A DNA stretch of 64,000 bases from Thiothrix litoralis (GTDB taxonomy: Bacteria; Pseudomonadota; Gammaproteobacteria; Thiotrichales; Thiotrichaceae). The stretch is taken from assembly GCF_017901135.1 (NCBI RefSeq), contig NZ_CP072801.1, forward strand, positions 3,469,501-3,533,500, given 5' to 3'. Within the stretch, counting starts at the first letter, position 1. Each line of letters starts with the position of its first letter. Below are positions 43,951-52,363 of the stretch, piece by piece. A program made the translations under genes and the position numbers. Below the pieces are notes generated by a model. It was not told where the DNA came from. It ran no database searches and saw only the letters and a list, made by a program, of their open reading frames with translations.

Positions 43951-44526
43951 ATGAATACCGGACTTCTTATTTTCGTTTCCCTGTTGGGTGGCCTGCTGCT
44001 GTGGGGCATCCTGCTGTATAACCAATTGGTTGCCCTGAAAAACAATACCGAAAAGGCTTGGAGCAATACCGACGTGTTGCTCAAGCAACGCAATGCCGAG
44101 TTGCCCAAACTGGTGGCGGTGTGCAAAGAACACATGCAATACGAGCAAGAGACGCTGCAAAAAGTGATGGAAGCCCGCAACCGGGTAGCCAGTGCCATGC
44201 AGTCCGGCGATATGGGCGCGTTGGGCGCGGCGGAAAATACGCTGCGTATTGGCCTCGGTAATCTGTTCGCAGTGGCGGAAGCCTACCCGGAACTCAAAGC
44301 CAGCGATTCCTTCCAGCATTTACGCGAACGCATCAGTGGCTTGGAAGACAGCATTGCTGACCGCCGTGAGTTCTATAACGATTCCGCCGCGTTCAACAAT
44401 ACCCGCATCGAACAATTCCCGGATGTGGTAATTGCCAAAGCCTTCAGCTTCAAGCGTTTCCGCCTGATGAGTTTTACTGCCGAGGAAACCCGCGATGTCG
44501 ATGTGGCCGCCCACTTCCAACCCTGA
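43951..44526 (+). CDS. lemA: LemA family protein
   Basis: 191 residues. N-terminal TM (LLIFVSLLGGLLLWGILLYNQLV), then the LemA signature NTEKAWSNTDVLLKQRNAELPKL (NxxxxAWSNxDVxLKxRxxLxPxL) and NDSAAFNNTRIEQFP near the C-terminus. Type III-like membrane topology with helical domain outside. Its 3' end overlaps the next gene by 32 bases, and together they form the common LemA/GIDE pair of membrane-quality or stress-related genes. Confidence 0.92.
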   Translation: MNTGLLIFVSLLGGLLLWGILLYNQLVALKNNTEKAWSNTDVLLKQRNAELPKLVAVCKEHMQYEQETLQKVMEARNRVASAMQSGDMGALGAAENTLRIGLGNLFAVAEAYPELKASDSFQHLRERISGLEDSIADRREFYNDSAAFNNTRIEQFPDVVIAKAFSFKRFRLMSFTAEETRDVDVAAHFQP

Positions 44527-45391
44527 AGCAGATGGCCTGAACTGGTATCAGGTCGCGGAAAACCAGCGGCTTGCTGTGCTGCGCCGGGGGGGCGTGATGA
44601 ATCTGGCGGCAACGTGGGGTTTTGCCATCGCGTGGTTGGCAGGGTGTTATTTCCTGTATCAGCGGGTGGGGCAGGAATGGCTGTTGTTGCCCGCCACTGT
44701 CAGCCTGTTGTTTTCCCTCGGTCTATTTCGGCGTTACCGTTTGATTGTGGATACGCCCACTTCGCGCCTCAGCAGCAGTGCGCAAGGTTATGTGGAATTG
44801 CGGGGTACAGCGTTGTTACCAGCGGGAGAAAGTTTCCGGGGTTTACCGCACCTGCCCGTCACCGTTTGGTTGCCGGGTTATGTGGAAGATGAGCCGTTTG
44901 TGCTGGAAGACGAACATGGCTGTTGCCTGCTTTACCCGGAACATGCTGAAATTGTGACCCGAACCGGTGATAACCACCTGTTTCTATTACACGCCATTTA
45001 CCCCGGACAAACCTTGTATGCACTCGGTGAGCTGTACACCCAGCGTGCCGACAACCTGCAACTGGATCGGCGCGAACGGCTGGCGGCCTTGTTGGCGGAA
45101 TGGAAAAGCGACCAACAGCAGTTACTGGAGAATTTCGACGCCAACGGCAATGGGCAGATCGACCCGGACGAATGGCAAACCGTGCGCCAAGCTGCGGAAC
45201 AATGGGTAGCGGAAGATCTGCGTGAACAGCAGCGTGCGCCCGGTACGCATGTGATGGCCGGGGCGCAAGCCGGGCAGTTATTCCTGATTACCAATATCCC
45301 GCCGGAAGAACTGGCGCGGCGTTATCGCTGGGCAGCATGGCTGCACTTGGGGTTTTGGCTGGCGGTGTTAATGAGTACGCACATTCGCTGA
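44495..45391 (+). CDS. GIDE-type membrane protein with EF-hand
   Basis: 298 residues. Two N-terminal TM helices (LAATWGFAIAWLAGCYFLY and LLPATVSLLFSLGLF), then a GIDE-like domain (GYVELRGTALLPAGE, EDEPFVLEDEHGCCLLYPEHAEI, LFLLHAIYPGQTLYALGELY) and a third TM near the C-terminus. Databases often call such bacterial proteins E3 ubiquitin ligase family, although no RING finger is present. Between them a complete EF-hand loop, DANGNGQIDPDE (residues 215-226), has Asp/Asn/Glu at coordinating positions. Overlaps lemA by 32 bases. Confidence 0.75.
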   Translation: MSMWPPTSNPEADGLNWYQVAENQRLAVLRRGGVMNLAATWGFAIAWLAGCYFLYQRVGQEWLLLPATVSLLFSLGLFRRYRLIVDTPTSRLSSSAQGYVELRGTALLPAGESFRGLPHLPVTVWLPGYVEDEPFVLEDEHGCCLLYPEHAEIVTRTGDNHLFLLHAIYPGQTLYALGELYTQRADNLQLDRRERLAALLAEWKSDQQQLLENFDANGNGQIDPDEWQTVRQAAEQWVAEDLREQQRAPGTHVMAGAQAGQLFLITNIPPEELARRYRWAAWLHLGFWLAVLMSTHIR

Positions 45392-45473
45392 ATATGATCT
45401 TCAATTTAGCTGATACCTGATTTTTGATTGTCCTACAATGCGGCTTTATTTTTGTAGTGCACAGTTATAAGTT

Positions 45474-46712
45474 ATGGAATCTTCAGCATCTATTGAAATA
45501 GCCAAACAAGCATTGTTGACATTTGGCTTGATTTTGGCAGTCGGCTCTTTTGTTGGCATCCTCGCCAAAAAGTTGAAAACGCCGGATGTCGCCATCTTTT
45601 TATTGGTCGGAATGCTTCTGGGCCCTGAAATGTTGGGTCTGATAGACATCAAGGCAGATTCAGCCGCCAACCAACTGATTTTGATTTTTGGTTCGTGTTA
45701 CATCCTGTTCGATGGCGGGGCTTCACTCAAGCTCAAGGTGTTGAAGGAAGTGTGGTTGACCGTGGTTATTCTGGCGACCTTAGGGGTGCTGATTTCCATG
45801 TTGGTCACGGGTGTGGTGGCGTACTGGATTTTGGGCATACCGTTCATTATCGCGTTATTGCTGGGGGCGACCATTGCGTCGACTGACCCTGCGACCTTAG
45901 TGCCAGTGTTCCAGCAGGTCAAAATCCGTGAGCGGGTGGCGCAAGCGGTCATGAGTGAGTCAGCTTTCAATGATGCAATGGGGGCGATTGCGACCTTCAC
46001 GGTATTGGGCATTGCGGCAGGCCATGCAGAGTTTTCCTTGTTCGGTTCGATCGGCGAATTGCTGTGGCAGTCTTGTTTGGGGATTTCTGTGGGGGGTGTG
46101 CTCGGCTATTTGGCAGCGGTACTGATTGCCCATGAACGTTTCAGTTTCTTGCTGGAATACGCGCCGTTGGTGACGTTAATGGCCGTGATCGGTGCTTACA
46201 TGGGGGCGGATGGTGCTCATGCTTCAGGCTTTATGGCGGTGTTTACCTTCGGGATTATTCTGGGCAATAAGGATATGTTCGGCTTTGCCATGCGTGAGCG
46301 TGAAGCGGAGCGGATGGAAGATTATATCCTGACCACAGCATTGATCATGCGCATGTTTATTTTCATCTTGCTGGGTTCACAGGTGAACTTCACCTTGATG
46401 AATGAATACTTGGTGGGTGGGGTGATTATCGTGCTGGTTCTTATGTTCATTGGTCGCCCGCTAACGGTGTTTGCCTGTGCGGCACTCGACCCTAAAGCTA
46501 AGTGGACACGCAATGAGTTGCTGTTTATGTGCTGGACACGTGAAACCGGGGTTATTCCGGGCGCGTTGGCGGGTATGTTGGTGGGGATGAAAGCACCGGG
46601 GGCGGATGTGGTGGCTTCAGTCACCTTCATCGCTATCCTGATGACCATCCTGATCCAGGCCACGACCACAAAGTGGGTGGCCGGGAAACTGGGGATGCTG
46701 GAAGAAGGCTAA
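45474..46712 (+). CDS. cation:proton antiporter, CPA1-like
   Basis: 412 residues with about 12-13 hydrophobic helices. The conserved ATIASTDPATLVPVF and SESAFNDAMGAIATF carry the acidic residues of the ion-binding site in the NhaP/CPA1 family (ND pair in FNDA). It exchanges Na+ or K+ for H+ across the inner membrane. The gene stands alone. No regulatory C-terminal RCK domain is present. Confidence 0.88.
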   Translation: MESSASIEIAKQALLTFGLILAVGSFVGILAKKLKTPDVAIFLLVGMLLGPEMLGLIDIKADSAANQLILIFGSCYILFDGGASLKLKVLKEVWLTVVILATLGVLISMLVTGVVAYWILGIPFIIALLLGATIASTDPATLVPVFQQVKIRERVAQAVMSESAFNDAMGAIATFTVLGIAAGHAEFSLFGSIGELLWQSCLGISVGGVLGYLAAVLIAHERFSFLLEYAPLVTLMAVIGAYMGADGAHASGFMAVFTFGIILGNKDMFGFAMREREAERMEDYILTTALIMRMFIFILLGSQVNFTLMNEYLVGGVIIVLVLMFIGRPLTVFACAALDPKAKWTRNELLFMCWTRETGVIPGALAGMLVGMKAPGADVVASVTFIAILMTILIQATTTKWVAGKLGMLEEG

Positions 46713-46719
46713 GCGTTGG

Positions 46720-47946
46720 TTAGTGTGGAATCCACTTAAACAGGAATTCCTTTTTCACCAGCACCCACACCAAGGCGATCAACCCGAGATGAATGCCGGT
46801 GTTGAGCCAGAAATTGTCATACCCCGGCAGCGGGGTATTGGCAATCGCCAGCAATAGAAAAACGTGGATGAAGAACACATACAACGAGGCTTGCCCCAAA
46901 GGGATGAACAGCCAGCCCAGTGCCTGGTTGATCGGCTGCCAGCAGCGTGTCATTAGCGCGTAAATCGCCACGAACAGTACCACGGCATTAATCAATCGCC
47001 CGATCCCCAGTGTGCTTTTGGGGAAGTATTCGTTGTACAGGTACAGAAAGGTATCCGGCGGCACGAAGTGCAGTTTTGCCCAGTCAGGGAATTGGTCCAG
47101 CGGATGGTTCCAAGTGAGCAACATGAACCCTACCGCCAAGGCGATGCAGGCATACACCAGACGCTTGCCCCAATCCGTGGCGAAAAACGCCATCAGTTCT
47201 TGCTTGTAATAACCTGCCACCATGCCATGCACATAAATCAACTGCCAAGTCAGGATGGGAAACGCGTATTCAAACTGCGCATTGGTGGGGCGGAAAGACG
47301 GGTTTGCGCCTAGATTAATCAAGTACAACACCCAGCTTAACCCCAGTAACAAGCCAGTTTTTTGCTTGCTGATCATGAAAAACACCAGCGGCGTGAACAG
47401 GATGAACATGGAGACATACATGCCAATGATCTGGAACTGGTGGGGGCCAATCTGCAACAACAGCGCTTTGCTGATTACCTGAAAAATACTGGCATCCATC
47501 GGCGGGTAAAGCTGGAAGGTTTTGCCACCATACGGGTCGTGGAAGGTGGTAATGATGGTGCTGTCGATCCACGGCAGGTAGCGAATGGCGGCCACGATCA
47601 AAATCATCACCACACTGATGCGGTACAAACTCACCGAACGCTGGATCAGACCCGGCATGACGGCGCTTAAACCGTCCCGTTTCATCTTTTTGCCGTACAC
47701 CATCCCCACCACAATGCCGGAGAGGATGACGAAAATCTCCGCCGTTGATACCACGCCGATGCGTTCCCAACCGATAAACATCAAGGCTGAAAAGTATTCA
47801 AAATGGCTGGCAAACAGCAGCGGGATAACAAAGCCACGCATCAGGTCAAGGCGCAAATCACGGGTCGCGCCCGTGTCGGGGTAAGCCCAACTGGAGGGGA
47901 TCAGCTCGGAAAAAGAGCCTGAGGCTCGCAGGGTGTCTGTCGTCAT
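46720..47946 (-). CDS. opgC: OpgC-family membrane acyltransferase
   Basis: 408 residues with about ten TM helices. The N-terminal TRDLRLDLMRGFVIPLLFASHFEY, with the conserved Arg/Asp/Arg context, and LSGIVVGMVYGKKMKRDG are typical of OpgC, which adds succinyl groups to osmoregulated periplasmic glucans. No opgG/opgH genes are nearby, so its acceptor may be another glycan, such as the product of the divergent sugar-transfer operon at 48083. Confidence 0.85.
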   Translation of the reverse strand: MTTDTLRASGSFSELIPSSWAYPDTGATRDLRLDLMRGFVIPLLFASHFEYFSALMFIGWERIGVVSTAEIFVILSGIVVGMVYGKKMKRDGLSAVMPGLIQRSVSLYRISVVMILIVAAIRYLPWIDSTIITTFHDPYGGKTFQLYPPMDASIFQVISKALLLQIGPHQFQIIGMYVSMFILFTPLVFFMISKQKTGLLLGLSWVLYLINLGANPSFRPTNAQFEYAFPILTWQLIYVHGMVAGYYKQELMAFFATDWGKRLVYACIALAVGFMLLTWNHPLDQFPDWAKLHFVPPDTFLYLYNEYFPKSTLGIGRLINAVVLFVAIYALMTRCWQPINQALGWLFIPLGQASLYVFFIHVFLLLAIANTPLPGYDNFWLNTGIHLGLIALVWVLVKKEFLFKWIPH

Positions 47947-48082
47947 GGTGTACCGCCATTTATCAGTTTTTATATCGCGTCAATCGATCTTATTGATTAG
48001 GATGGTGGTAAGCAAGCATGTGCCGCCATACGGTGCTGCTTAAATCCCTACACACATAACAATAATTTCAGGGGGCAAATCT

Positions 48083-49591
48083 GTGGCAATCCATAAGCCT
48101 GCTGCACGACCTTATCTCTTCCTCGCGGTGCTGGCCTTCGGTCTATTGTTTTCCGTTGTGATGCGCTTGTACCTGAATTTCAATGGTGGACACATCGACG
48201 AATACGATTATTTGTTTGTTGCTAAGCAGTTATGGTCGGGCAATGAGTGGCGCAGCTATTTCTATATTTTTGGTTCTAACTTGAACTGGTACATGCTGGG
48301 GGTGGGCGAAGCTCTCGGCGGACTGCTGGGGGCAAGAGCAGTGGCGGGGCTGTTTGGGCTATTGTCATTGGCAGGGCTGTATTGCTTTGTGCGTCAGTTG
48401 TACGGGTCGGCATTGTTGGCGGGCTTGAGTGTGGCGCTGTTCTCGATGCAGGCGGCGCACATTTTCATCAGTAAATTTGCCACTTACGACATTATTGCCT
48501 TGGCGTTTTTCAGCTTGTCGCTGATGCCGTTGTTACGGGCGTGTCAGTCGTCAGGCAGGCAGCGTTATCTGCCTTTGCTGGTCGCGGTGGGTTTGGTTTC
48601 GCTGGCTGTTACCAGTAAATACATTGTGGTGGCGTATGTGCCGTTGTTGGTGTTGGTGGCTTTGTGGTTGTCGCCGCTGGTGGGGCTGTTGTTCGGTGCA
48701 GGGGTGACGCTGATTCTGGGTGCGTATGTTGCTTGGCATTGGGTGGATTTGCAGGGTTTGTATCGGATTCAGATTCTGGGTGTACACGGGGCGAATGCGC
48801 CTTATGACGATATTTTGCGTATGGAAGGTTTGTATCTGGCCTTGCCGTTGGCGATGTGGCTGGCAGCACTGGGCTGGCAGCGTTATCACCAGCGGGGACG
48901 GGCGCTGCGTGACCGCACAACCTTGATCATGCTGGCGCTGCTGGTGTTTGCTTTGCCATTGGTGGCTTACCATTTACACGGGCAGAACATGATTTCCTTG
49001 TACAAGCATCTGGTGTATGCGCTGTTTTTTCTCGCGCCGGTAATGGCGTGGCTGCTGTGGAATGTGATGCAACGTTTCAATTTTACACTGATGGCGCAAG
49101 CAGGCGCGGCGGCAGTAGTGCTGGCGATGATTGGATTGAATGACAGTTTCTTGCGCGATATGCACCACGGTTACCCGGATGTGCGCCCGGTGATAGCGGC
49201 GCTGGCTGCACAGCCGCTGGATGGCAATACCACGATCGCCAGCGAAGACCCTTACCTGATGCGCTATGCCGCTTTCAGCCATTTGCCGCAAAACCACATC
49301 AAGGAATTGCAGTGGATGGACAATAACAGGGACGGTAAGTCCGAAAAGAAGGATGTGGTGGAAGCCTTGTGGGATCGTAAGTTTACCTATGTGTTCATGA
49401 ATAACCTGATCCAGCCCAAAGCCAATCAGGATTTGCGGGGTGTTATGCACAGCCGTGGTTATGAAAAGGTGTTGGAAATCCCTTGGCAGACTTCGCAAGT
49501 GATGAGCCATCAGGATAAGGGCGTGCTGGAGTTGTACAAAAGTACTGAGCCTGCGCGAATTGCAGTGGCTAACGATGTGATGTTTCAGTAA
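48083..49591 (+). CDS. ArnT/PMT-like integral membrane glycosyltransferase
   Basis: 502 residues from a GTG preceded by CAGGGGGC. About 11-12 TM helices. GGHIDEYDYLFVAKQLW holds the conserved acidic residues that mark the first periplasmic loop of GT39/GT83 enzymes (Asp-Glu pair), and FISKFATYDIIALAFFSLSL is a membrane segment of the core. Such enzymes take sugar from polyprenyl phosphate and attach it to lipid or protein on the periplasmic side. The next three genes supply the donor and its flippase. Confidence 0.8.
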   Translation: MAIHKPAARPYLFLAVLAFGLLFSVVMRLYLNFNGGHIDEYDYLFVAKQLWSGNEWRSYFYIFGSNLNWYMLGVGEALGGLLGARAVAGLFGLLSLAGLYCFVRQLYGSALLAGLSVALFSMQAAHIFISKFATYDIIALAFFSLSLMPLLRACQSSGRQRYLPLLVAVGLVSLAVTSKYIVVAYVPLLVLVALWLSPLVGLLFGAGVTLILGAYVAWHWVDLQGLYRIQILGVHGANAPYDDILRMEGLYLALPLAMWLAALGWQRYHQRGRALRDRTTLIMLALLVFALPLVAYHLHGQNMISLYKHLVYALFFLAPVMAWLLWNVMQRFNFTLMAQAGAAAVVLAMIGLNDSFLRDMHHGYPDVRPVIAALAAQPLDGNTTIASEDPYLMRYAAFSHLPQNHIKELQWMDNNRDGKSEKKDVVEALWDRKFTYVFMNNLIQPKANQDLRGVMHSRGYEKVLEIPWQTSQVMSHQDKGVLELYKSTEPARIAVANDVMFQ

Positions 49592-49956
49592 TGGCGAGTA
49601 TCCCCGCATGGATTTATGTAGTGCTGGTCGTGTCGATCGGGTGTAGCAGTGCCGCACAAATTTTCCAAAAATTGGCCGCACAGGATCTGGCAACGCATGT
49701 CGGCTCACCGTTGCGTTTGCTGCTGAAACAGAACATTTTGCTGAGCATTTTTTTCCTCGGTACTGGCTTGCTGTTGTGGTTGGTGGTGCTGGGGAGGCTG
49801 GAATTGAGCATAGCCTACCCGATGCTGAGCATGGGGTATGTCGTGGTCATGCTCGCCGCCCGCCAGTTATTCCATGAAACCATTCCGCCGCGCCGTTGGT
49901 TGGGTACGGCCTTTATTATGGCGGGGATTTCGCTGTTGGTTGGGGGCGTCGTATGA
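49591..49956 (+). CDS. SMR/EamA-type flippase subunit, ArnE-like
   Basis: 121 residues with four TM helices. GRLELSIAYPMLSMGYVVVML and a late Glu (FHETIPPRRWLG) match the SMR family in its ArnE form, which flips undecaprenyl-linked amino-arabinose with ArnF. Its ATG overlaps the stop of the upstream glycosyltransferase by one base. A second SMR gene follows, suggesting a heterodimer. Confidence 0.85.
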   Translation: MASIPAWIYVVLVVSIGCSSAAQIFQKLAAQDLATHVGSPLRLLLKQNILLSIFFLGTGLLLWLVVLGRLELSIAYPMLSMGYVVVMLAARQLFHETIPPRRWLGTAFIMAGISLLVGGVV

Positions 49957-50351
49957 AGTGGTTACTGATGGCAACGTCGATTATTTGTGGGGCGTTGGGG
50001 CAGTTGTTCATGAAGGCGGGAATGCAAGCGGTGGGGGCGTTAGCGGCGTTTTTTCCTGCGCTGCCATCCGGCACAGTGAGTGCTGAACAATGGGGCGGAG
50101 TGTTGTGGGTGGTGGCGGGCATTGTGTGTTATGGCATTGCAATGCTGGTGTGGATTTATGTGCTCGGGCATTTTGAACTGAGCGTAGCGTACCCTTTGCT
50201 GAGCGTGGGGTATATTTTGGTTTATTTAGGCGCAGTGTTATGGCCGCAGATTGGCGAATCGTTCACGTTGGGTAAGACAGCGGGCATTGTGCTGATCATG
50301 CTGGGTGTGGCACTGGTAGCAACTCCGACTAAGGCAAATAATCATGAATAA
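49953..50351 (+). CDS. SMR-type flippase subunit, ArnF-like
   Basis: 132 residues from the ATG at 49953, which overlaps the previous stop as ATGA (the frame also reaches 49896, inside the preceding gene). Four TM helices; GHFELSVAYPLLSVGYILVYL is closely parallel to the first subunit. Larger than SMR drug pumps by a 20-residue loop between helices 1 and 2 (AALPSGTVSAEQWGG region). Works with the upstream protein. Confidence 0.83.
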   Translation: MKWLLMATSIICGALGQLFMKAGMQAVGALAAFFPALPSGTVSAEQWGGVLWVVAGIVCYGIAMLVWIYVLGHFELSVAYPLLSVGYILVYLGAVLWPQIGESFTLGKTAGIVLIMLGVALVATPTKANNHE

Positions 50352-51084
50352 CGAACGACCTTACCTGTCTATCATTATCCCGGCTTACAACGAGCAGAGT
50401 CGGATTGCCGATTCGCTCTATAAGGTGAAAGATTACCTTTCACAGCAATCCTACCGCAGCGAAATCATCGTGGTGGATGATGGTAGCCGTGACCTGACCA
50501 CCGAGGTGGTGAAGTTTATCGACATCTACGGTAAGGAAACCAAGGAGCAGGATGAAGGTGAGTTACTGGAAAATATTAAGAATGTTGGTAAAGGTTTTTC
50601 CATTGCACGCGGGATGATCAAAGCCTCTGGCGAGATCGTGCTGTTTAGTGATGCTGATCTTTCTACCCCGATTGAGGAACTGGAGAAGCTGTTGCCGTAT
50701 TTTGATCAAGGTTATGACGTGGTCATCGGTTCACGCAAACTGGCAGATTCCGAGGTGGAAAAGAAACCGTGGTATCGGGATGCGATGAGTTTGCTGTTCA
50801 ACCTAGCGGTTCGTGCCCTGTCAGTGCCGGGTATTAAGGATACACAGTGTGGATTCAAGGCATATCGGCGCGAAGCAGCGCAGCGCATTGCCTTGTTGCA
50901 GCGTATTTACGGTTTTGGTTTTGACGTGGAACATTTGTACATTGCCCGCAAGCAAGGCTTCAGGATTAAGGAAGTGGCGGTCAAGTGGGAGCACATGGAA
51001 GGTTCTACTGTTGATCCGATCAAGGATTCGATTCGGATGTTTATGGATTTACTGAAGATTCGCTGGTTGCATCGGGCTATTTGA
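50344..51084 (+). CDS. GT2 polyprenyl-phosphate glycosyltransferase (ALG5/DPM-like)
   Basis: 246 residues. SIIIPAYNEQSRIADSL, EIIVVDDGSRDLT, FSDADLSTPIEEL (DxD-like), then IKDTQCGFKAYRREAAQRI with the conserved cysteine-glycine-phenylalanine motif, typical of dolichyl/undecaprenyl-phosphate glucosyl- or mannosyltransferases. No C-terminal TM helices, as in ALG5's cytoplasmic homologues. It would charge undecaprenyl phosphate with a sugar for the flippase and transferase encoded just before it. Overlaps the ArnF-like gene by eight bases. Confidence 0.85.
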   Translation: MNNERPYLSIIIPAYNEQSRIADSLYKVKDYLSQQSYRSEIIVVDDGSRDLTTEVVKFIDIYGKETKEQDEGELLENIKNVGKGFSIARGMIKASGEIVLFSDADLSTPIEELEKLLPYFDQGYDVVIGSRKLADSEVEKKPWYRDAMSLLFNLAVRALSVPGIKDTQCGFKAYRREAAQRIALLQRIYGFGFDVEHLYIARKQGFRIKEVAVKWEHMEGSTVDPIKDSIRMFMDLLKIRWLHRAI

Positions 51085-51096
51085 CAACCAATTAGC

Positions 51097-51132
51097 TTCA
51101 ACCCCCACAGAAATTTTTTTCTGGGGGGCTTC
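51097..51132. terminator. bidirectional terminator between convergent genes
   Basis: GC-rich hairpin CCCCCACAGAAA / TTTCTGGGGGG with a T-rich loop, between the stop codons of the GT2 gene (+) and the two-repeat protein (-). Confidence 0.6.
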
Positions 51133-51142
51133 AGCACAAGCG

Positions 51143-52240
51143 TTACAATGAACCGTTTTTCAGGTCGTTGGCCAGAAGTTGGTTGAGCCAGCTTGCCACG
51201 TTTTTGACGGTAGCATTACGATTGGCATCTTCGTTGATTAGGCGTTTTTGGGTGTTATTCAGACCGAAACCCAAGTGATAGAGACTATCCGCAATCTTGT
51301 TAATGGCATTTTTGCCAAAGAGTTGAGTTTTTGCGCCATCGCTTTGCACCAAATGGAAGCCAGTTTCTTCGCCAGCTTCATCATCGCCATGGTAAACCAG
51401 CCAACTGTCATAATGATTGGCTTGGATATAGTTACTTAGGGTTTGTATTTCGGTTGGGGCAATGAGGCCATCCGCAGCAATGCCTGTGGCTTTAATGGCT
51501 TGTACGATAATGTGGTTCATCGCATCTGCTGCTGCGGCACCTTCACGTATATCACCGGTTGAGATCTTTTTCTGTAAGCCGGGGTCTTGATAAATAATGT
51601 CGATGATCTTATCCAACCCGGTTCCTGTGCTTCCGTTTACTTCGGTGATGGTCGGGTTTTTTAAGGTTCCGGCGCTTAGATCCTGAGCCAGTAGTGCATT
51701 GAGCCATTGACCAACATTGGCATAGCTAGCGTTTGTGGTGCCGTCTTCGTTCAACAGCTTGTTTTTACGGTGGGATTCAAACCCCAGATGGTAAATGCCG
51801 TCTGCTACTGTGTTGATGGCATTTTTGCCGAAGAGGGTGGTTTTTGCACCATCGCCTTGTACCAGATGAAAGCCCGTTTCTACACCATTTTCATCATCAC
51901 CATGGGATGTCAGCCACTCTGTATGGTGATACTGAAAAATATAGTCGTTTAATTCTCGTGCGTCGGCCGTTGAAATATTGGCGTCATTGGCAACACCTGT
52001 TGTGGTAATAGCCTGAATAATAATCTGATTCATGGTATCGGCAGACATGGCGGCTTGCTCAATGTTTGCAGGTGTTACCCGTTTGTTGAGTGCTTTGTCG
52101 GTATTGATGATGGTGACGATTTGGTCAAGGCCGGTAGCCGTACTGCCGTTATAGTTGGCTGAAGCATGGCCGCTAACACCTAAAAATACCGCAATAGAAA
52201 CGGCCATTGATAGGGCTTTTTTAGAGGGAAATCTAAACAT
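51143..52240 (-). CDS. secreted protein of two tandem ~165-residue repeats, function unknown
   Basis: 365 residues from the ATG at 52240 (GAGGA nine bases before); the frame runs further up without a site. Signal peptide ends GHASA-NY. Two homologous units follow (about 31-195 and 196-365). Shared positions include GSTxTGLDxI, AMNxIIxQAI, the acidic HGDDExGxETGFHLVQ, DGAKTxLFGKNAINxxAD and YHLGF, about 50% identical by eye. The HGDDE-x2-ETGFH block suggests a metal site. I do not recognise the family. Confidence 0.7.
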   Translation of the reverse strand: MFRFPSKKALSMAVSIAVFLGVSGHASANYNGSTATGLDQIVTIINTDKALNKRVTPANIEQAAMSADTMNQIIIQAITTTGVANDANISTADARELNDYIFQYHHTEWLTSHGDDENGVETGFHLVQGDGAKTTLFGKNAINTVADGIYHLGFESHRKNKLLNEDGTTNASYANVGQWLNALLAQDLSAGTLKNPTITEVNGSTGTGLDKIIDIIYQDPGLQKKISTGDIREGAAAADAMNHIIVQAIKATGIAADGLIAPTEIQTLSNYIQANHYDSWLVYHGDDEAGEETGFHLVQSDGAKTQLFGKNAINKIADSLYHLGFGLNNTQKRLINEDANRNATVKNVASWLNQLLANDLKNGSL

Positions 52241-52363
52241 TATTGTATCCTCATTTATTGGGGGGGCGGTATACCTTTTACAGTCATTCTTCCCATCTAT
52301 CAATAATGTTAATGGCTAGAGTGAGTTGTTGCTTAGTATTGATGCAAGAAAAAATGCGTAGCC

